Shown here: positions 9,455 through 17,683 of the stretch, piece after piece
Layout: the number at the start of each line of letters is the position of its first letter
How positions within the stretch are numbered: the stretch's first letter is position 1
NCBI RefSeq assembly: GCF_003403075.1
Contig: NZ_CP031557.1
Location: 2,914,001 to 2,978,000, forward strand
DNA length: 64,000 nucleotides
Reading direction: 5' to 3'
Source: Flavobacterium psychrotrophum
GTDB lineage: Bacteria; Bacteroidota; Bacteroidia; Flavobacteriales; Flavobacteriaceae
Position numbers and translations under genes: made by a program
Notes under the pieces: model-generated
What the model saw: only the letters and a program-made list of their open reading frames with translations
Databases searched by the model: none
Told to the model about the DNA's origin: nothing

Positions 9455-10591
9455 ATGAAGAAAATACTTTCCCTGCTTTTTGTTGCACTATTAGCAATAA
9501 CAGCCTGTAAGAACACCACCGATGCCCCTGTAGCTACAGTACAGGCAACAACCAACGCTATTAAGCACGCTAAAGGATTGCAACTTTATAAATATAAAGG
9601 CTTTAGCCTTGTAAAAGTTACACAACCGTGGCCCAATGCTAAAGAAAGTTATACTTATGTAATGCTGCAAAAAGGCGCCACCCTGCCCGATAGCCTTAAG
9701 CAATATACAGTAGTTAACGTACCCATTAAAAGCGCCGTGGTTACCAGTACTACACACATACCGTCGCTGGAGATTTTAGGGGTAGAAAACACGCTGGTGG
9801 GCTTTCCCGGTACGCAGTATATTTCGTCTGAAAAAACGCGTGCACTTATTGATAGCGGTAAGGTGAAGGAAGCCGGTGCCAACGAAAGCCTGAATACCGA
9901 AATTATTATTGACCTTAACCCTGATGCCGTAGTAGCTTTTGGGATAAACAGTACCAACAAAACCCTGAACAGCCTTGAACAGGCGGGGCTTAAAGTACTG
10001 TATAACGGCGACTGGACAGAGCAGACACCACTGGGTAAAGCCGAATGGATAAAGTTTTTTGGCGCCCTTTACGGGATGGATGATAAAGCCGATGAAATTT
10101 TCTCTAAAATTGAAAAAGACTACCACGATGCGCAGAAACTGGCGCAAAACATAAAAGAAAAACCAACCGTTATGGGCGGCGCTATGCTTAACGACCAGTG
10201 GCTGCTACCGGAAGGAAACAGCTGGGCCGCACTGTTCTTAAAAGATGCAGGCGCAAATTACCTTTGGGCAGACAGTAAAGGTACAGGCAGCCTTAGCCTC
10301 TCGTTTGAAACCGTGCTGGAAAAGGCGCAAAACGCTGATTACTGGATAGGCCCAAGCCAGTACACATCGCTTAAACAGATGATGGAAGCGAATCCTCATT
10401 ATGCAGAATTTAAAGCGTTTAAAAACAAAAAAGTATATTCGTTTAGTACCAAAACCGGCAAAACAGGCGGGCTTATATATTATGAGCTTGCCCCAAACCG
10501 CCCTGACCTGGTGCTTAAAGACCTGGTATATATTTTTCACCCTGAATTATTACCGGGCTATAAGCTGCAATTCTTCGAACAATTACAATAA
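9455..10591 (+). CDS. btuF: ABC transporter substrate-binding lipoprotein, BtuF-like
   Basis: A 378-residue lipoprotein (signal MKKILSLLFV...ITAC, Cys 18) of the class III periplasmic binding protein fold used for cobalamin, heme and siderophores: motifs SLEILGVENTLVGF around residues 108-121, DLNPDAVVAFG around 151-161 and a C-terminal lobe with PNRPDLVLKDLVYIFHP. It should deliver ligand to the BtuCD permease next door. Its placement opposite a riboswitch-controlled btuB makes a corrinoid the likely ligand, although binding residues do not prove this. Confidence 0.8.
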   Translation: MKKILSLLFVALLAITACKNTTDAPVATVQATTNAIKHAKGLQLYKYKGFSLVKVTQPWPNAKESYTYVMLQKGATLPDSLKQYTVVNVPIKSAVVTSTTHIPSLEILGVENTLVGFPGTQYISSEKTRALIDSGKVKEAGANESLNTEIIIDLNPDAVVAFGINSTNKTLNSLEQAGLKVLYNGDWTEQTPLGKAEWIKFFGALYGMDDKADEIFSKIEKDYHDAQKLAQNIKEKPTVMGGAMLNDQWLLPEGNSWAALFLKDAGANYLWADSKGTGSLSLSFETVLEKAQNADYWIGPSQYTSLKQMMEANPHYAEFKAFKNKKVYSFSTKTGKTGGLIYYELAPNRPDLVLKDLVYIFHPELLPGYKLQFFEQLQ

Positions 10592-10596
10592 TATAC

Positions 10597-11628
10597 GTGC
10601 CCAACCAACGCCGAAATAGTATTCTTTTTACTTGCCTGGGTATCGCCCTGGTAATGCTGTTTTTGGCAAATATCAGCCTCGGTGCAGTAAAAATTCCGCT
10701 TACAGATGTGGTTAATGCACTAACCGGCAACCATGCTTCAAAACCCGCATGGGACTATATTATTCTATCCTATCGCCTGCCAAAGGCTATTGTAGCCGTG
10801 CTTGCAGGCATGGCATTATCTGTAGGTGGCCTGCTAATGCAAACACTTTTCCGCAACCCTCTTGCCGGACCCGATGTATTGGGTCTTAGCAGTGGTGCCA
10901 GCCTGGGTGTTGCTTTTGTAATACTTGGTGCAGGGCTTTTACCCGGAGCTTTAGGCATCTTTTTAATGTCGGGTTATGGTGTGGTACTGGCATCGGTAGC
11001 CGGTAGCTTTGCCGTGCTGCTATTAGTACTGGCTGTTGCCCAACGCCTGCGCGATACTATGGGAATATTGATTACAGGCATAATGTTTGGCAGCTTTACA
11101 GGAGCAATAGTAAGTGTACTAACTTACTTTAGTACTGCTGAACAGTTACAAAAATATACTTTTTGGGCATTAGGTAGCTTAGGCAACCTGCCACAGCAAT
11201 CTATTATCATATTAACAATAGTTACAATTATTGGGCTGGTTTTAGCCATAAGCTGTATAAAACCGTTAGATGCGCTTTTACTGGGCGAGCGCTATGCAGC
11301 CAGTATGGGCATTAACCTTAAACGCACACGCTTTATTATTATAATAGCCGCCAGCCTGCTTACGGGTTGTGTTACCGCTTTTGCAGGACCTATAGCCTTT
11401 GTAGGTTTGGTAGTGCCACACCTTGCACGCTTGTTACTAAAGGCTGGGAGCCACAGGATATTGTTTTGGGGAACGTTATTTATTGGCGGTATATTGATGT
11501 TGTTTTGCGATATGTGTACGCAGCTACCCGGTACTGCTGCCGTTTTACCTATAAACGGTATCACATCTATAGTGGGTGCGCCTGTGGTAATTAGCTTGTT
11601 ATTAAAAAAACGTAACCGCACGTATTAA
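10597..11628 (+). CDS. btuC: FecCD/BtuC-family ABC transporter permease
   Basis: A 343-residue hydrophobic protein with about ten membrane segments, the length and pattern of BtuC/FecCD permeases. The conserved motifs RLPKAIVAVLAGMALS (about 53-68), QTLFRNPLAGPDVLG (about 82-96) and the late GPIAFVGLVVPHLAR (near 264-278) are all present. The start is a GTG at 10597, five bases after the btuF stop. The stop overlaps the btuD start by one base (TAATG), so the subunits are made together. Confidence 0.9.
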   Translation: MPNQRRNSILFTCLGIALVMLFLANISLGAVKIPLTDVVNALTGNHASKPAWDYIILSYRLPKAIVAVLAGMALSVGGLLMQTLFRNPLAGPDVLGLSSGASLGVAFVILGAGLLPGALGIFLMSGYGVVLASVAGSFAVLLLVLAVAQRLRDTMGILITGIMFGSFTGAIVSVLTYFSTAEQLQKYTFWALGSLGNLPQQSIIILTIVTIIGLVLAISCIKPLDALLLGERYAASMGINLKRTRFIIIIAASLLTGCVTAFAGPIAFVGLVVPHLARLLLKAGSHRILFWGTLFIGGILMLFCDMCTQLPGTAAVLPINGITSIVGAPVVISLLLKKRNRTY

Positions 11629-12416
11629 TGGATACAAGAACCAAAATACTAACAGCAAACAATATAAGCATAGGCTACGGTAGCAAACAGCAAACCGTTG
11701 TTGCCGATAACATTACTATTACGCTTAAAGCAGGTTCACTCGTAGCATTGATTGGTGCCAATGGTATCGGTAAAAGTACACTGTTACGCACCCTGAGCGG
11801 ATTGCAAAAACCGCTTTCAGGCAATGTGTCCCTTAACGAAAAAGACTTATACAGCTATTCCCCACATCAACTCGCTCAACAATTATCGTTAGTGCTTACA
11901 GAGGGGCTTCCGCCGGGCAACCTGAGCGTTTTTGAACTTGTGGCACTGGGCAGGCAGCCCTATACCAACTGGCTTGGCACGTTATCTGACGAAGACATTT
12001 CAAAAACGAATGAAGCCCTTACCCTAACCAACACGCAATATCTTGCCCATAAAAAACATTTTGAAATAAGCGATGGGCAACTTCAAAATGTATTGATAGC
12101 GCGTGCGCTGGCGCAGGACACTCCCCTAATAATTTTAGACGAGCCTACTACCCACTTAGATCTGCCACATAAGGTAAATTTATTGCGCCTGCTCAAAAAA
12201 TTGGCTACAGATGAGGGTAAGTGCATTCTTTTTTCTACCCATGACCTCGAACTTGCATTACAAATGGCAGATGAGCTACTTGTGATGAAAAAGGGTAGTC
12301 TTATACAAGGCAGTCCGTCCACACTTATTGACAACAATCAAATGAATATGGTATTTGATGATCCGTCTATCGTTTTTGACAAAACTACAGGACGTTTTAT
12401 TGCGCAGGACTTTTAG
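11628..12416 (+). CDS. btuD: ABC transporter ATP-binding protein, BtuD-like
   Basis: The 262-residue protein has Walker A GANGIGKST (43-51), a variant signature EISDGQ in place of LSGGQ, Walker B LIILDEPTTHLD and the switch STHD, as in the FecE/BtuD family. It would power import of the ligand brought by BtuF through BtuC. The signature helix keeps S, G and Q but not the double glycine, a modest departure. Its stop (12414-12416) is followed directly by the stop of the convergent LuxR gene, with no space for a terminator. Confidence 0.9.
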   Translation: MDTRTKILTANNISIGYGSKQQTVVADNITITLKAGSLVALIGANGIGKSTLLRTLSGLQKPLSGNVSLNEKDLYSYSPHQLAQQLSLVLTEGLPPGNLSVFELVALGRQPYTNWLGTLSDEDISKTNEALTLTNTQYLAHKKHFEISDGQLQNVLIARALAQDTPLIILDEPTTHLDLPHKVNLLRLLKKLATDEGKCILFSTHDLELALQMADELLVMKKGSLIQGSPSTLIDNNQMNMVFDDPSIVFDKTTGRFIAQDF

Positions 12417-13181
12417 TTAGATCCAACCCTCTTTAAGCGCAGTCATAACCAGTTCGGCAGCGCTACCTGTTGCGGTTTTGCCCAGCATATTTTTGCGGTG
12501 CGTGGTTACCGTTTGTGTACTTATATTAAGCTGGGCACTAATCTCAGGCGATTTGTATCCCTGTGCCATATAAGCCAGTATTTCTTTTTCGCGGCGGGTA
12601 AGTATTTCCCTTGCCGGTGTATATACCTTTTTTGCAGCCACATCATGATATGATGGTTCTCCTTCCAGCCCTATAAACGACAACTGAGGTGCACCATCGG
12701 GCTTAAGGTAAGTAATATCAGTATGCACCCCCATAGTGCGCAGTACGGCTCCATCATCATCACTTTGTATGGTTATTACCTGTTGTAATAATCTTATGTA
12801 ATTACCGTGTTTTGTTTGTATGCGGTAGTCATACCTTACTTTATATTTTAGTACCTGTTCTGCCCTCAGCTTATTAAAAAAATCAGTAACCTCATTTTCA
12901 AAATTAAGAAAGTGTGGCAAATCATCAGGGTGAATCTTAGAGATGAGCAGCTCAACGTTAAATTCATCCGGGGCATAGCCTAAAACATTCCTGATTTTTT
13001 CATCGGCATATTCTATTTCTCCAGATACACAGTTAAATATATAATGGTAGTAATTGCCCACCTGAAAAATGTTCATGAATCTTTTATGCAGTTCGGCCTG
13101 AACCGGTAAATCCAGATCCTCTGTAGTACGGGATATCCGATGCCAAATTTTCCGGGCTTCGTCATACGGTATAATGTCCAT
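12417..13181 (-). CDS. PAS-domain LuxR-type transcriptional regulator
   Basis: In the 254-residue protein, a PAS-like fold occupies about residues 40-165 (VSGEIEYADEKIRNVLGY; RLLQQVITIQSDDDG), and a LuxR/FixJ helix-turn-helix occupies about 190-254 (LTRREKEILAYMAQGYKS, then ISTQTVTTHRKNML). No receiver domain or phospho-acceptor is visible, so the PAS domain is the probable sensor. Proteins of this layout are common single-component regulators in Flavobacteriia. It is convergent with btuD; whether it controls that locus is unknown. Confidence 0.88.
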   Translation of the reverse strand: MDIIPYDEARKIWHRISRTTEDLDLPVQAELHKRFMNIFQVGNYYHYIFNCVSGEIEYADEKIRNVLGYAPDEFNVELLISKIHPDDLPHFLNFENEVTDFFNKLRAEQVLKYKVRYDYRIQTKHGNYIRLLQQVITIQSDDDGAVLRTMGVHTDITYLKPDGAPQLSFIGLEGEPSYHDVAAKKVYTPAREILTRREKEILAYMAQGYKSPEISAQLNISTQTVTTHRKNMLGKTATGSAAELVMTALKEGWI

Positions 13182-13349
13182 AATGTAAGGTGGTTGTTTG
13201 TTGTGTAAAGTTAAATCATAAAATCTTTAGAAGTATCTCAATTAATAGAGATTTTAATTAAATTTTGGCTACCTACTTAACATAAGATAAACACAGTGTG
13301 ATATTTATAATGGTTAACTTTACTAAATAACCTATTAAATACTACTATC

Positions 13350-13610
13350 ATGAGCAATCAGTTTACAGTAAAATATCCCGGAGACAAATCAGAATTACTG
13401 AATAAAATAAGGAGCACCGTGGGCTCTAAAGGCACCCTTAACGGCAACGAACAAAAGGGTAGTTTTGAAGGCAGTACCCCTGTGGGCAGCTTTGAAGGCT
13501 CTTACATAATAGCCGGAGACGACATTACCGTTACCATAGATAAAAAGCCCTTTTTGGTTTCTAATGGCCGCATACAGGAAGAATTTGAAAAAGCGCTTAA
13601 AAAAGCCTAA
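13350..13610 (+). CDS. Small conserved-looking protein, unknown function
   Basis: A soluble 86-residue protein with a likely beta-strand-rich centre (GSFEGSTPVGSFEGSY, two copies of GSFEGS) and a C-terminal helix. No signal peptide. It is followed three bases later by a secreted protein gene and then by a hydrophilic protein gene, and the three look like one transcription unit. The shape recalls small polyhydroxyalkanoate-system-like proteins, but the match is too weak to name. Confidence 0.7.
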   Translation: MSNQFTVKYPGDKSELLNKIRSTVGSKGTLNGNEQKGSFEGSTPVGSFEGSYIIAGDDITVTIDKKPFLVSNGRIQEEFEKALKKA

Positions 13611-13613
13611 ACC

Positions 13614-14123
13614 ATGAAAGCAATCTTACTACTATGCTTTCTAAGCTTCGGCTTAAGCAGGGCACAGCCACCTCAGTTAGAACTTACTTCGAGAGGTTTT
13701 GAACCCGTTACGGTAACCATACCCACTGTTACGGCAGAAAAGTTTGTTGAGCTTAGCAAGGCATGGGTTACAACCCTTAAGCGGCGTAACCTGGAGTATG
13801 ATATCAGTAACGTTAGTAATAACAGCCTTACCATAAGCGGTATGAAAACTAATGCCTTTTTCTATCGTGATCGGGGTGAAACGCACCAGCATAAAGTTAA
13901 GTTGGTCATGAAGATAGATTTTACACAAACATCATACACGCTTACACTTAGCGTGCCCGAAATCTATACCGATAATGATGTGCTGCTTAAATATACGCTG
14001 CCCAATTATTTTGATGAAAATGGCAAACTAAAGGAAGGATATAATGAACTTCAAAAGTCGCTTGAAACCACAGTGAACGACATTGCTCTTAATTACTACA
14101 ATTTTATAATTAACTATAAATAA
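13614..14123 (+). CDS. Secreted protein, DUF4468-like
   Basis: The 169-residue product has a signal peptide (MKAILLLCFLSFGLSRAQ). The mature part alternates strands and helices and resembles periplasmic DUF4468-type domains of Bacteroidota (VELSKAWVTTLKRR; a central KVKLVMKIDF strand; C-terminal helix ending in NYYNFI). No catalytic motif is visible. It begins three bases after the previous stop and 7 bp before the next gene. Confidence 0.72.
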   Translation: MKAILLLCFLSFGLSRAQPPQLELTSRGFEPVTVTIPTVTAEKFVELSKAWVTTLKRRNLEYDISNVSNNSLTISGMKTNAFFYRDRGETHQHKVKLVMKIDFTQTSYTLTLSVPEIYTDNDVLLKYTLPNYFDENGKLKEGYNELQKSLETTVNDIALNYYNFIINYK

Positions 14124-14130
14124 AAAGACT

Positions 14131-14541
14131 ATGACATCAGGAACCGATGATACCAAAGACCTTGGCGATAAAAAGATAAACAATCAGGAAAAGGAAGCCC
14201 ACGTAAACGAGGGCTTTAGCGGAGAAAATCTCCCTAAGAATTACGACCCTTCTAAAGATAAGCTGGATACTGAAATTGAAAAAAAGAAAGACGGCACCAC
14301 CGTTACACAACAACGTGCCAGAGACACTGACGAAAAGAAAGCCCCTGCGGTAAACAGCCTTTCGGGCAAAACGGAAGAAAATGGCGTTGAAGTGAATAAA
14401 AGCCGCGGAACTTCTACAGAAAAAGAAGAAATAGAAACAGTAGAAAACAGGGATTTTAATTCGGATACGGAGAAAGACCGATATGATAAAAACGATACCG
14501 AAAGTAAAACCGTACGTGGCAATACACACTTTGGCGAATAA
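14131..14541 (+). CDS. Hydrophilic, probably disordered protein
   Basis: A 136-residue protein made almost wholly of K, E, D, N, T and S, with no hydrophobic core and no signal peptide; it is probably intrinsically disordered. Its composition is like stress-related hydrophilins, but no defined family motif is present. Last gene of the 13350-14541 unit, followed by a perfect 40-bp palindrome. Confidence 0.65.
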   Translation: MTSGTDDTKDLGDKKINNQEKEAHVNEGFSGENLPKNYDPSKDKLDTEIEKKKDGTTVTQQRARDTDEKKAPAVNSLSGKTEENGVEVNKSRGTSTEKEEIETVENRDFNSDTEKDRYDKNDTESKTVRGNTHFGE

Positions 14542-14557
14542 TAATACAGCTATGTTA

Positions 14558-14597
14558 GAGGTACCATTTTTACGATATATCGTAAAAATGGTACCTC
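14558..14597. terminator. Perfect 40-bp palindrome, likely hairpin terminator or operator
   Basis: Bases 14558-14577 are the exact reverse complement of 14578-14597 (arm GAGGTACCATTTTTACGATA), leaving no unpaired loop. It lies 16 bp after the stop of the hydrophilic protein and 84 bp before the response regulator gene. The run after the right arm is not T-rich, so a simple intrinsic terminator is not certain; a cruciform or protein-binding site is possible. Confidence 0.6.
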
Positions 14598-14650
14598 TTG
14601 CTATTCCTAAATGTTTCCAGATTTAAGGTATAACTTGCTGCGTTAATTGG

Positions 14651-14658
14651 TATATTTG
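14651..14658 (+). promoter_or_regulatory. Putative -7 box of the two-component operon
   Basis: TATATTTG matches the Bacteroidota TAnnTTTG element and lies 22 bp before the response regulator ATG. A TTG at 14635-14637 is only 13 bases upstream, so the -33 element is doubtful. Confidence 0.4.
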
Positions 14659-14680
14659 ATATCCGCTAAGAAATTCCAGT

Positions 14681-15358
14681 ATGAAAATACTTATTGTAGA
14701 AGACGAACCCGGCCTGCGGGAAGTTATAAAAGAATCGCTCGAAAAAGAAAAGTATATTGTAGAAACGGCTCATGACTGTGTTTCCGGTATCGATAAAATA
14801 GGCAGCTATGATTATGATTGTGTGCTTATAGACATTATGTTGCCCGGAGGCAGCGGCCTAGCCCTTGTAAAGGAACTCAAGGAACTGCAAAAGAAAGAAG
14901 CTGTTATCATTATCTCGGCTAAAGACTCTGTAGATGATAAGGTTACCAGCCTTGACCTTGGTGCTGACGATTACCTGGCAAAACCTTTTCACCTTGCAGA
15001 GCTCCATGCCCGTATTAAATCGGCCATACGCAGAAAAAGCCATAATGGCGATACGTTTATAACACTGGGTAACATTCGCCTCTCGCCAGAACAGCGCAGT
15101 GTTGTAATTGATGGATCTGAACTTATACTGAACCGTAAGGAATTTGACCTGCTGTATTACTTTATGATAAACCCTAACCGCCTGGTAAGCAAAACCGCGC
15201 TGGCAGAATCTGTGTGGGGCGATTACATTGACCAGGCAGATAATCTTGACTTTGTGTACTCTCAAATAAAAAACCTTCGCAAAAAACTAAAAGATGCAAG
15301 TGCAGAGGCTGATATACAGGCTGTATATGGCATGGGCTATAAAATGACGGCACTATAA
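14681..15358 (+). CDS. OmpR/PhoB-family response regulator
   Basis: The receiver domain spans residues 1-115 with acidic pocket E7/D8, phospho-acceptor D51 (LIDIML) and K101 (YLAKPF). The OmpR-type winged helix is at about 130-223, ending in AVYGMGYKMTAL. The 225-residue length is typical. The kinase gene begins one base after the stop, so they form a cognate pair. Stimulus and targets cannot be read from the sequence. Confidence 0.95.
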   Translation: MKILIVEDEPGLREVIKESLEKEKYIVETAHDCVSGIDKIGSYDYDCVLIDIMLPGGSGLALVKELKELQKKEAVIIISAKDSVDDKVTSLDLGADDYLAKPFHLAELHARIKSAIRRKSHNGDTFITLGNIRLSPEQRSVVIDGSELILNRKEFDLLYYFMINPNRLVSKTALAESVWGDYIDQADNLDFVYSQIKNLRKKLKDASAEADIQAVYGMGYKMTAL

Positions 15359-15359
15359 T

Positions 15360-16652
15360 ATGAATAAGGAAAAAAAAGGCATATCACTACAAAATTATAC
15401 GCTGCGCTATTTATTAATTGGCCTGCTGGCCATAATAGCTGTATGGGCAGCACTTTTTTATGCTGTTATACTTGATGAAGTATACGATAATATAGACGAT
15501 GGCCTTAAAAACTCTAAAATACTTATTGTGCGCGAAACCTATGCACATCCGGAGTTGCTGGAAACCCCGGATTTTGGTATCAACCAGTATAAGATCGAAC
15601 CATTGGTTAAAGGTACTTATGACTTTTCAGACAAGTTTACCAGCACCTTTGAGTTTATGGAATATGATGATGATGATGAGCCGGTACGCCTTTTAGAAAC
15701 CATATTTAATGATCGTAACGGCAATCCGCATAAACTTACCATCCGGGCCAGTATGGTAGAGGAAGATGAATTGCTTGAAGATTTGCTTACAGCACTTATT
15801 GCCTTATACATTATGCTTGTAGTAAGTATAGCCATAATCAACCGGATTATCCTGAAAAGAGCATGGCAGCCTTTTTACACTACACTGGGCAAGCTTAAAT
15901 TGTATCAGCCCGGTACAGGTAAAACCTTTGAAACGCCCGACTCTAAAGTAACCGAATTTAAAACCCTGAGTCGCGAACTGCAAGAGTTGTTGCAACGTAA
16001 CGAAGCAACTTATGCCAGCCAGAAACAATTTATAGAGAATGCGAGCCACGAACTGCAAACCCCTATTGCTATAAGCCTTAATAAACTGGAACTTTTTGCA
16101 GAAAACAACATCCTCCCTGACGAACAGATGGCCGAACTGGGTAAAATTAGCGATACCCTACAGCGATTAGTAAGGCTAAATAAATCGTTGTTGATGCTTT
16201 CTAAAATTGAAAACAGGCAATACACAGCAACCGAAAATGTAAACTTTAATGACCTGGCCGTGCAGATTGCAGAAGATTTTGAAGACCTGCTGGAATACAG
16301 AAAATTAAGTCTGGAAATACATCAGGACGGGGTACTTAATTTTAGCATGAATAAAGGTTTGGCACTTGCTTTAATTATCAACCTGCTAAAAAATGCCATA
16401 GTACACAACCATACTGCTGGGAGTATTACAATAACACTTACTAATACAGCTCTGTCTATACGAAACACAGGGAGTAGCAAACCCTTAGATACTGACCTGA
16501 TATTTAAACGTTTTTATAGAGATTCATCTAACGAACAGTCTACCGGGCTCGGGCTTTCGCTGGTACAGTCTGTAACACAGCTATATCACATTAAAACAAC
16601 CTATACATTTAGCGGCCAGCATGAGTTTTTACTCATATTCCCTGCGGTATAA
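15360..16652 (+). CDS. Membrane sensor histidine kinase
   Basis: In 430 residues, membrane segments at about 11-33 and 143-165 flank a periplasmic sensor region of some 110 residues rich in acidic residues. The H-box NASHELQTPIA puts the phosphorylated His near residue 229; the N-box LIINLLKNAIVHN is near 340-352 and the G-box STGLGLSLVQSV near 395-406. The D-box is degenerate (SIRNTG), as in many Bacteroidota kinases of this group. Partner of the preceding response regulator. Confidence 0.93.
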   Translation: MNKEKKGISLQNYTLRYLLIGLLAIIAVWAALFYAVILDEVYDNIDDGLKNSKILIVRETYAHPELLETPDFGINQYKIEPLVKGTYDFSDKFTSTFEFMEYDDDDEPVRLLETIFNDRNGNPHKLTIRASMVEEDELLEDLLTALIALYIMLVVSIAIINRIILKRAWQPFYTTLGKLKLYQPGTGKTFETPDSKVTEFKTLSRELQELLQRNEATYASQKQFIENASHELQTPIAISLNKLELFAENNILPDEQMAELGKISDTLQRLVRLNKSLLMLSKIENRQYTATENVNFNDLAVQIAEDFEDLLEYRKLSLEIHQDGVLNFSMNKGLALALIINLLKNAIVHNHTAGSITITLTNTALSIRNTGSSKPLDTDLIFKRFYRDSSNEQSTGLGLSLVQSVTQLYHIKTTYTFSGQHEFLLIFPAV

Positions 16653-16750
16653 ACCATTACTTAATTTTTACCCAATTAATTTATTTTTAAGAAAAATCTG
16701 TTAAATAGCAGCTAACTTTATTGTATTCAATAACCTAAATACAAAAAATC

Positions 16751-16918
16751 ATGCAAAACAGAATACTAAAACTTGGGGCATTTGCCATGCTGCTATCATT
16801 ACTTACAGGCTGCGAGGCAATAGGAGATATATTTAAAGCCGGTATGGGATTCGGTATTTTTTTAGTAATTGCCGTTGTTGTGCTTGTTATATGGCTTATA
16901 AGTAAATTCAGGAAATAA
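16751..16918 (+). CDS. Tiny lipoprotein with a membrane helix
   Basis: This 55-codon frame starts at ATG 16751. A signal with lipobox LLTGC (Cys about residue 20) is followed by a short linker and a C-terminal hydrophobic helix (FGIFLVIAVVVLVIWLI) with a basic end (SKFRK). The layout of a lipid anchor plus a transmembrane helix is coherent and recurs in small Flavobacteriia proteins. A TAACTTTA box lies about 40 bp upstream. Function unknown. Confidence 0.72.
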   Translation: MQNRILKLGAFAMLLSLLTGCEAIGDIFKAGMGFGIFLVIAVVVLVIWLISKFRK

Positions 16919-16960
16919 TTCTTTACAATACTTTTAATTGCACAAATGCTATAAATACAA

Positions 16961-16991
16961 AAAGAGGCTGCCCATTACGGACAGCCTCTTT
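16961..16991. terminator. Bidirectional terminator hairpin
   Basis: AAAGAGGCTGCCC pairs with GGACAGCCTCTTT (one G-U or mismatch) around a 5-base loop, with A and T runs on the two sides. It sits between the convergent tiny lipoprotein gene and the LysM gene and can serve both. Confidence 0.8.
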
Positions 16992-17017
16992 CACCTATAA
17001 TTAAATCGGTTGTTTGA

Positions 17018-17395
17018 TTAATCTTTAGGTACATCTGCCGTTGCGGAACTGCCTGAAACATACAGCGGCCCTTCGGGCTGGCTAATGCTCCTGTCTTTTT
17101 TTTGTTTAGGGCGTCCGTAGGCACGGTGCATTGGTATATTAATATTACTGTTTGCAACTATACCCTCGGTAGCAGTTGGGTTGTATTCATAAATATCCTT
17201 AGGCTTTACCTTATACTTTTTGGCAATCATCATAATCGTTTCGCCCTGTGTTACCTTATGCCCTACAAGTTCTTCATTTTCCTTTGGTGCATCAGTAACG
17301 GCTGTTTCATCTTCACTCGTACTTACTTCCTGTGCCTGTACTGTACCTATGTACAGAAATGCGCACATTACTAAAAAGAGATATTCCTTCTTCAT
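17018..17395 (-). CDS. Secreted LysM-domain protein
   Basis: A 125-residue protein with a signal peptide (MKKEYLFLVMCAFLYIGTVQAQ) and a single LysM domain at about residues 44-90 (HKVTQGETIMMIAKKYKV, then DIYEYNPTA). LysM binds N-acetylglucosamine in peptidoglycan, so the protein is probably cell-wall associated. The C-terminal 30 residues are basic and low in complexity. No hydrolase domain is attached. Confidence 0.88.
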   Translation of the reverse strand: MKKEYLFLVMCAFLYIGTVQAQEVSTSEDETAVTDAPKENEELVGHKVTQGETIMMIAKKYKVKPKDIYEYNPTATEGIVANSNINIPMHRAYGRPKQKKDRSISQPEGPLYVSGSSATADVPKD

Positions 17396-17644
17396 ATTAC
17401 AGCGGTTTTGATTTATGTTTAGGTTTTGTTAAAAATAAGAACTAATTAAATGTAAATCAAGCGCATGGGTAAATTAATAACAGTTTTATAAAATAGACGG
17501 CATGAGATGCAAATCATTGATAAAATCGCCGATAATCGCATTATCGCACCTCAAAAGCTGCATATTTTTTATATTTTTTAACTAACCATTAAATTTAGTT
17601 TATGAATTATAACTTTTTAAAAACAAATATTTTCTTACGCACAT

Positions 17645-17676
17645 AAAAAAACCACGCCTTGTAGCGTGGTTTTTTT
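17645..17676 (-). terminator. guaA terminator
   Basis: A hairpin with arms AAAAAACCACGC and GCGTGGTTTTTT and loop CTTGTA ends 7 bp after the guaA stop, with T runs in the direction of guaA transcription. The 17396-17644 stretch upstream holds only an imperfect short palindrome (17530-17546) and no gene. Confidence 0.88.
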
Positions 17677-17683
17677 CATTTTG

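Noticed and set aside
17530..17546. Short palindrome CGATAATCGCATTATCG
   Set aside because: It is a single 7-bp-arm copy with no clear placement relative to a promoter; it is not enough for an operator call.
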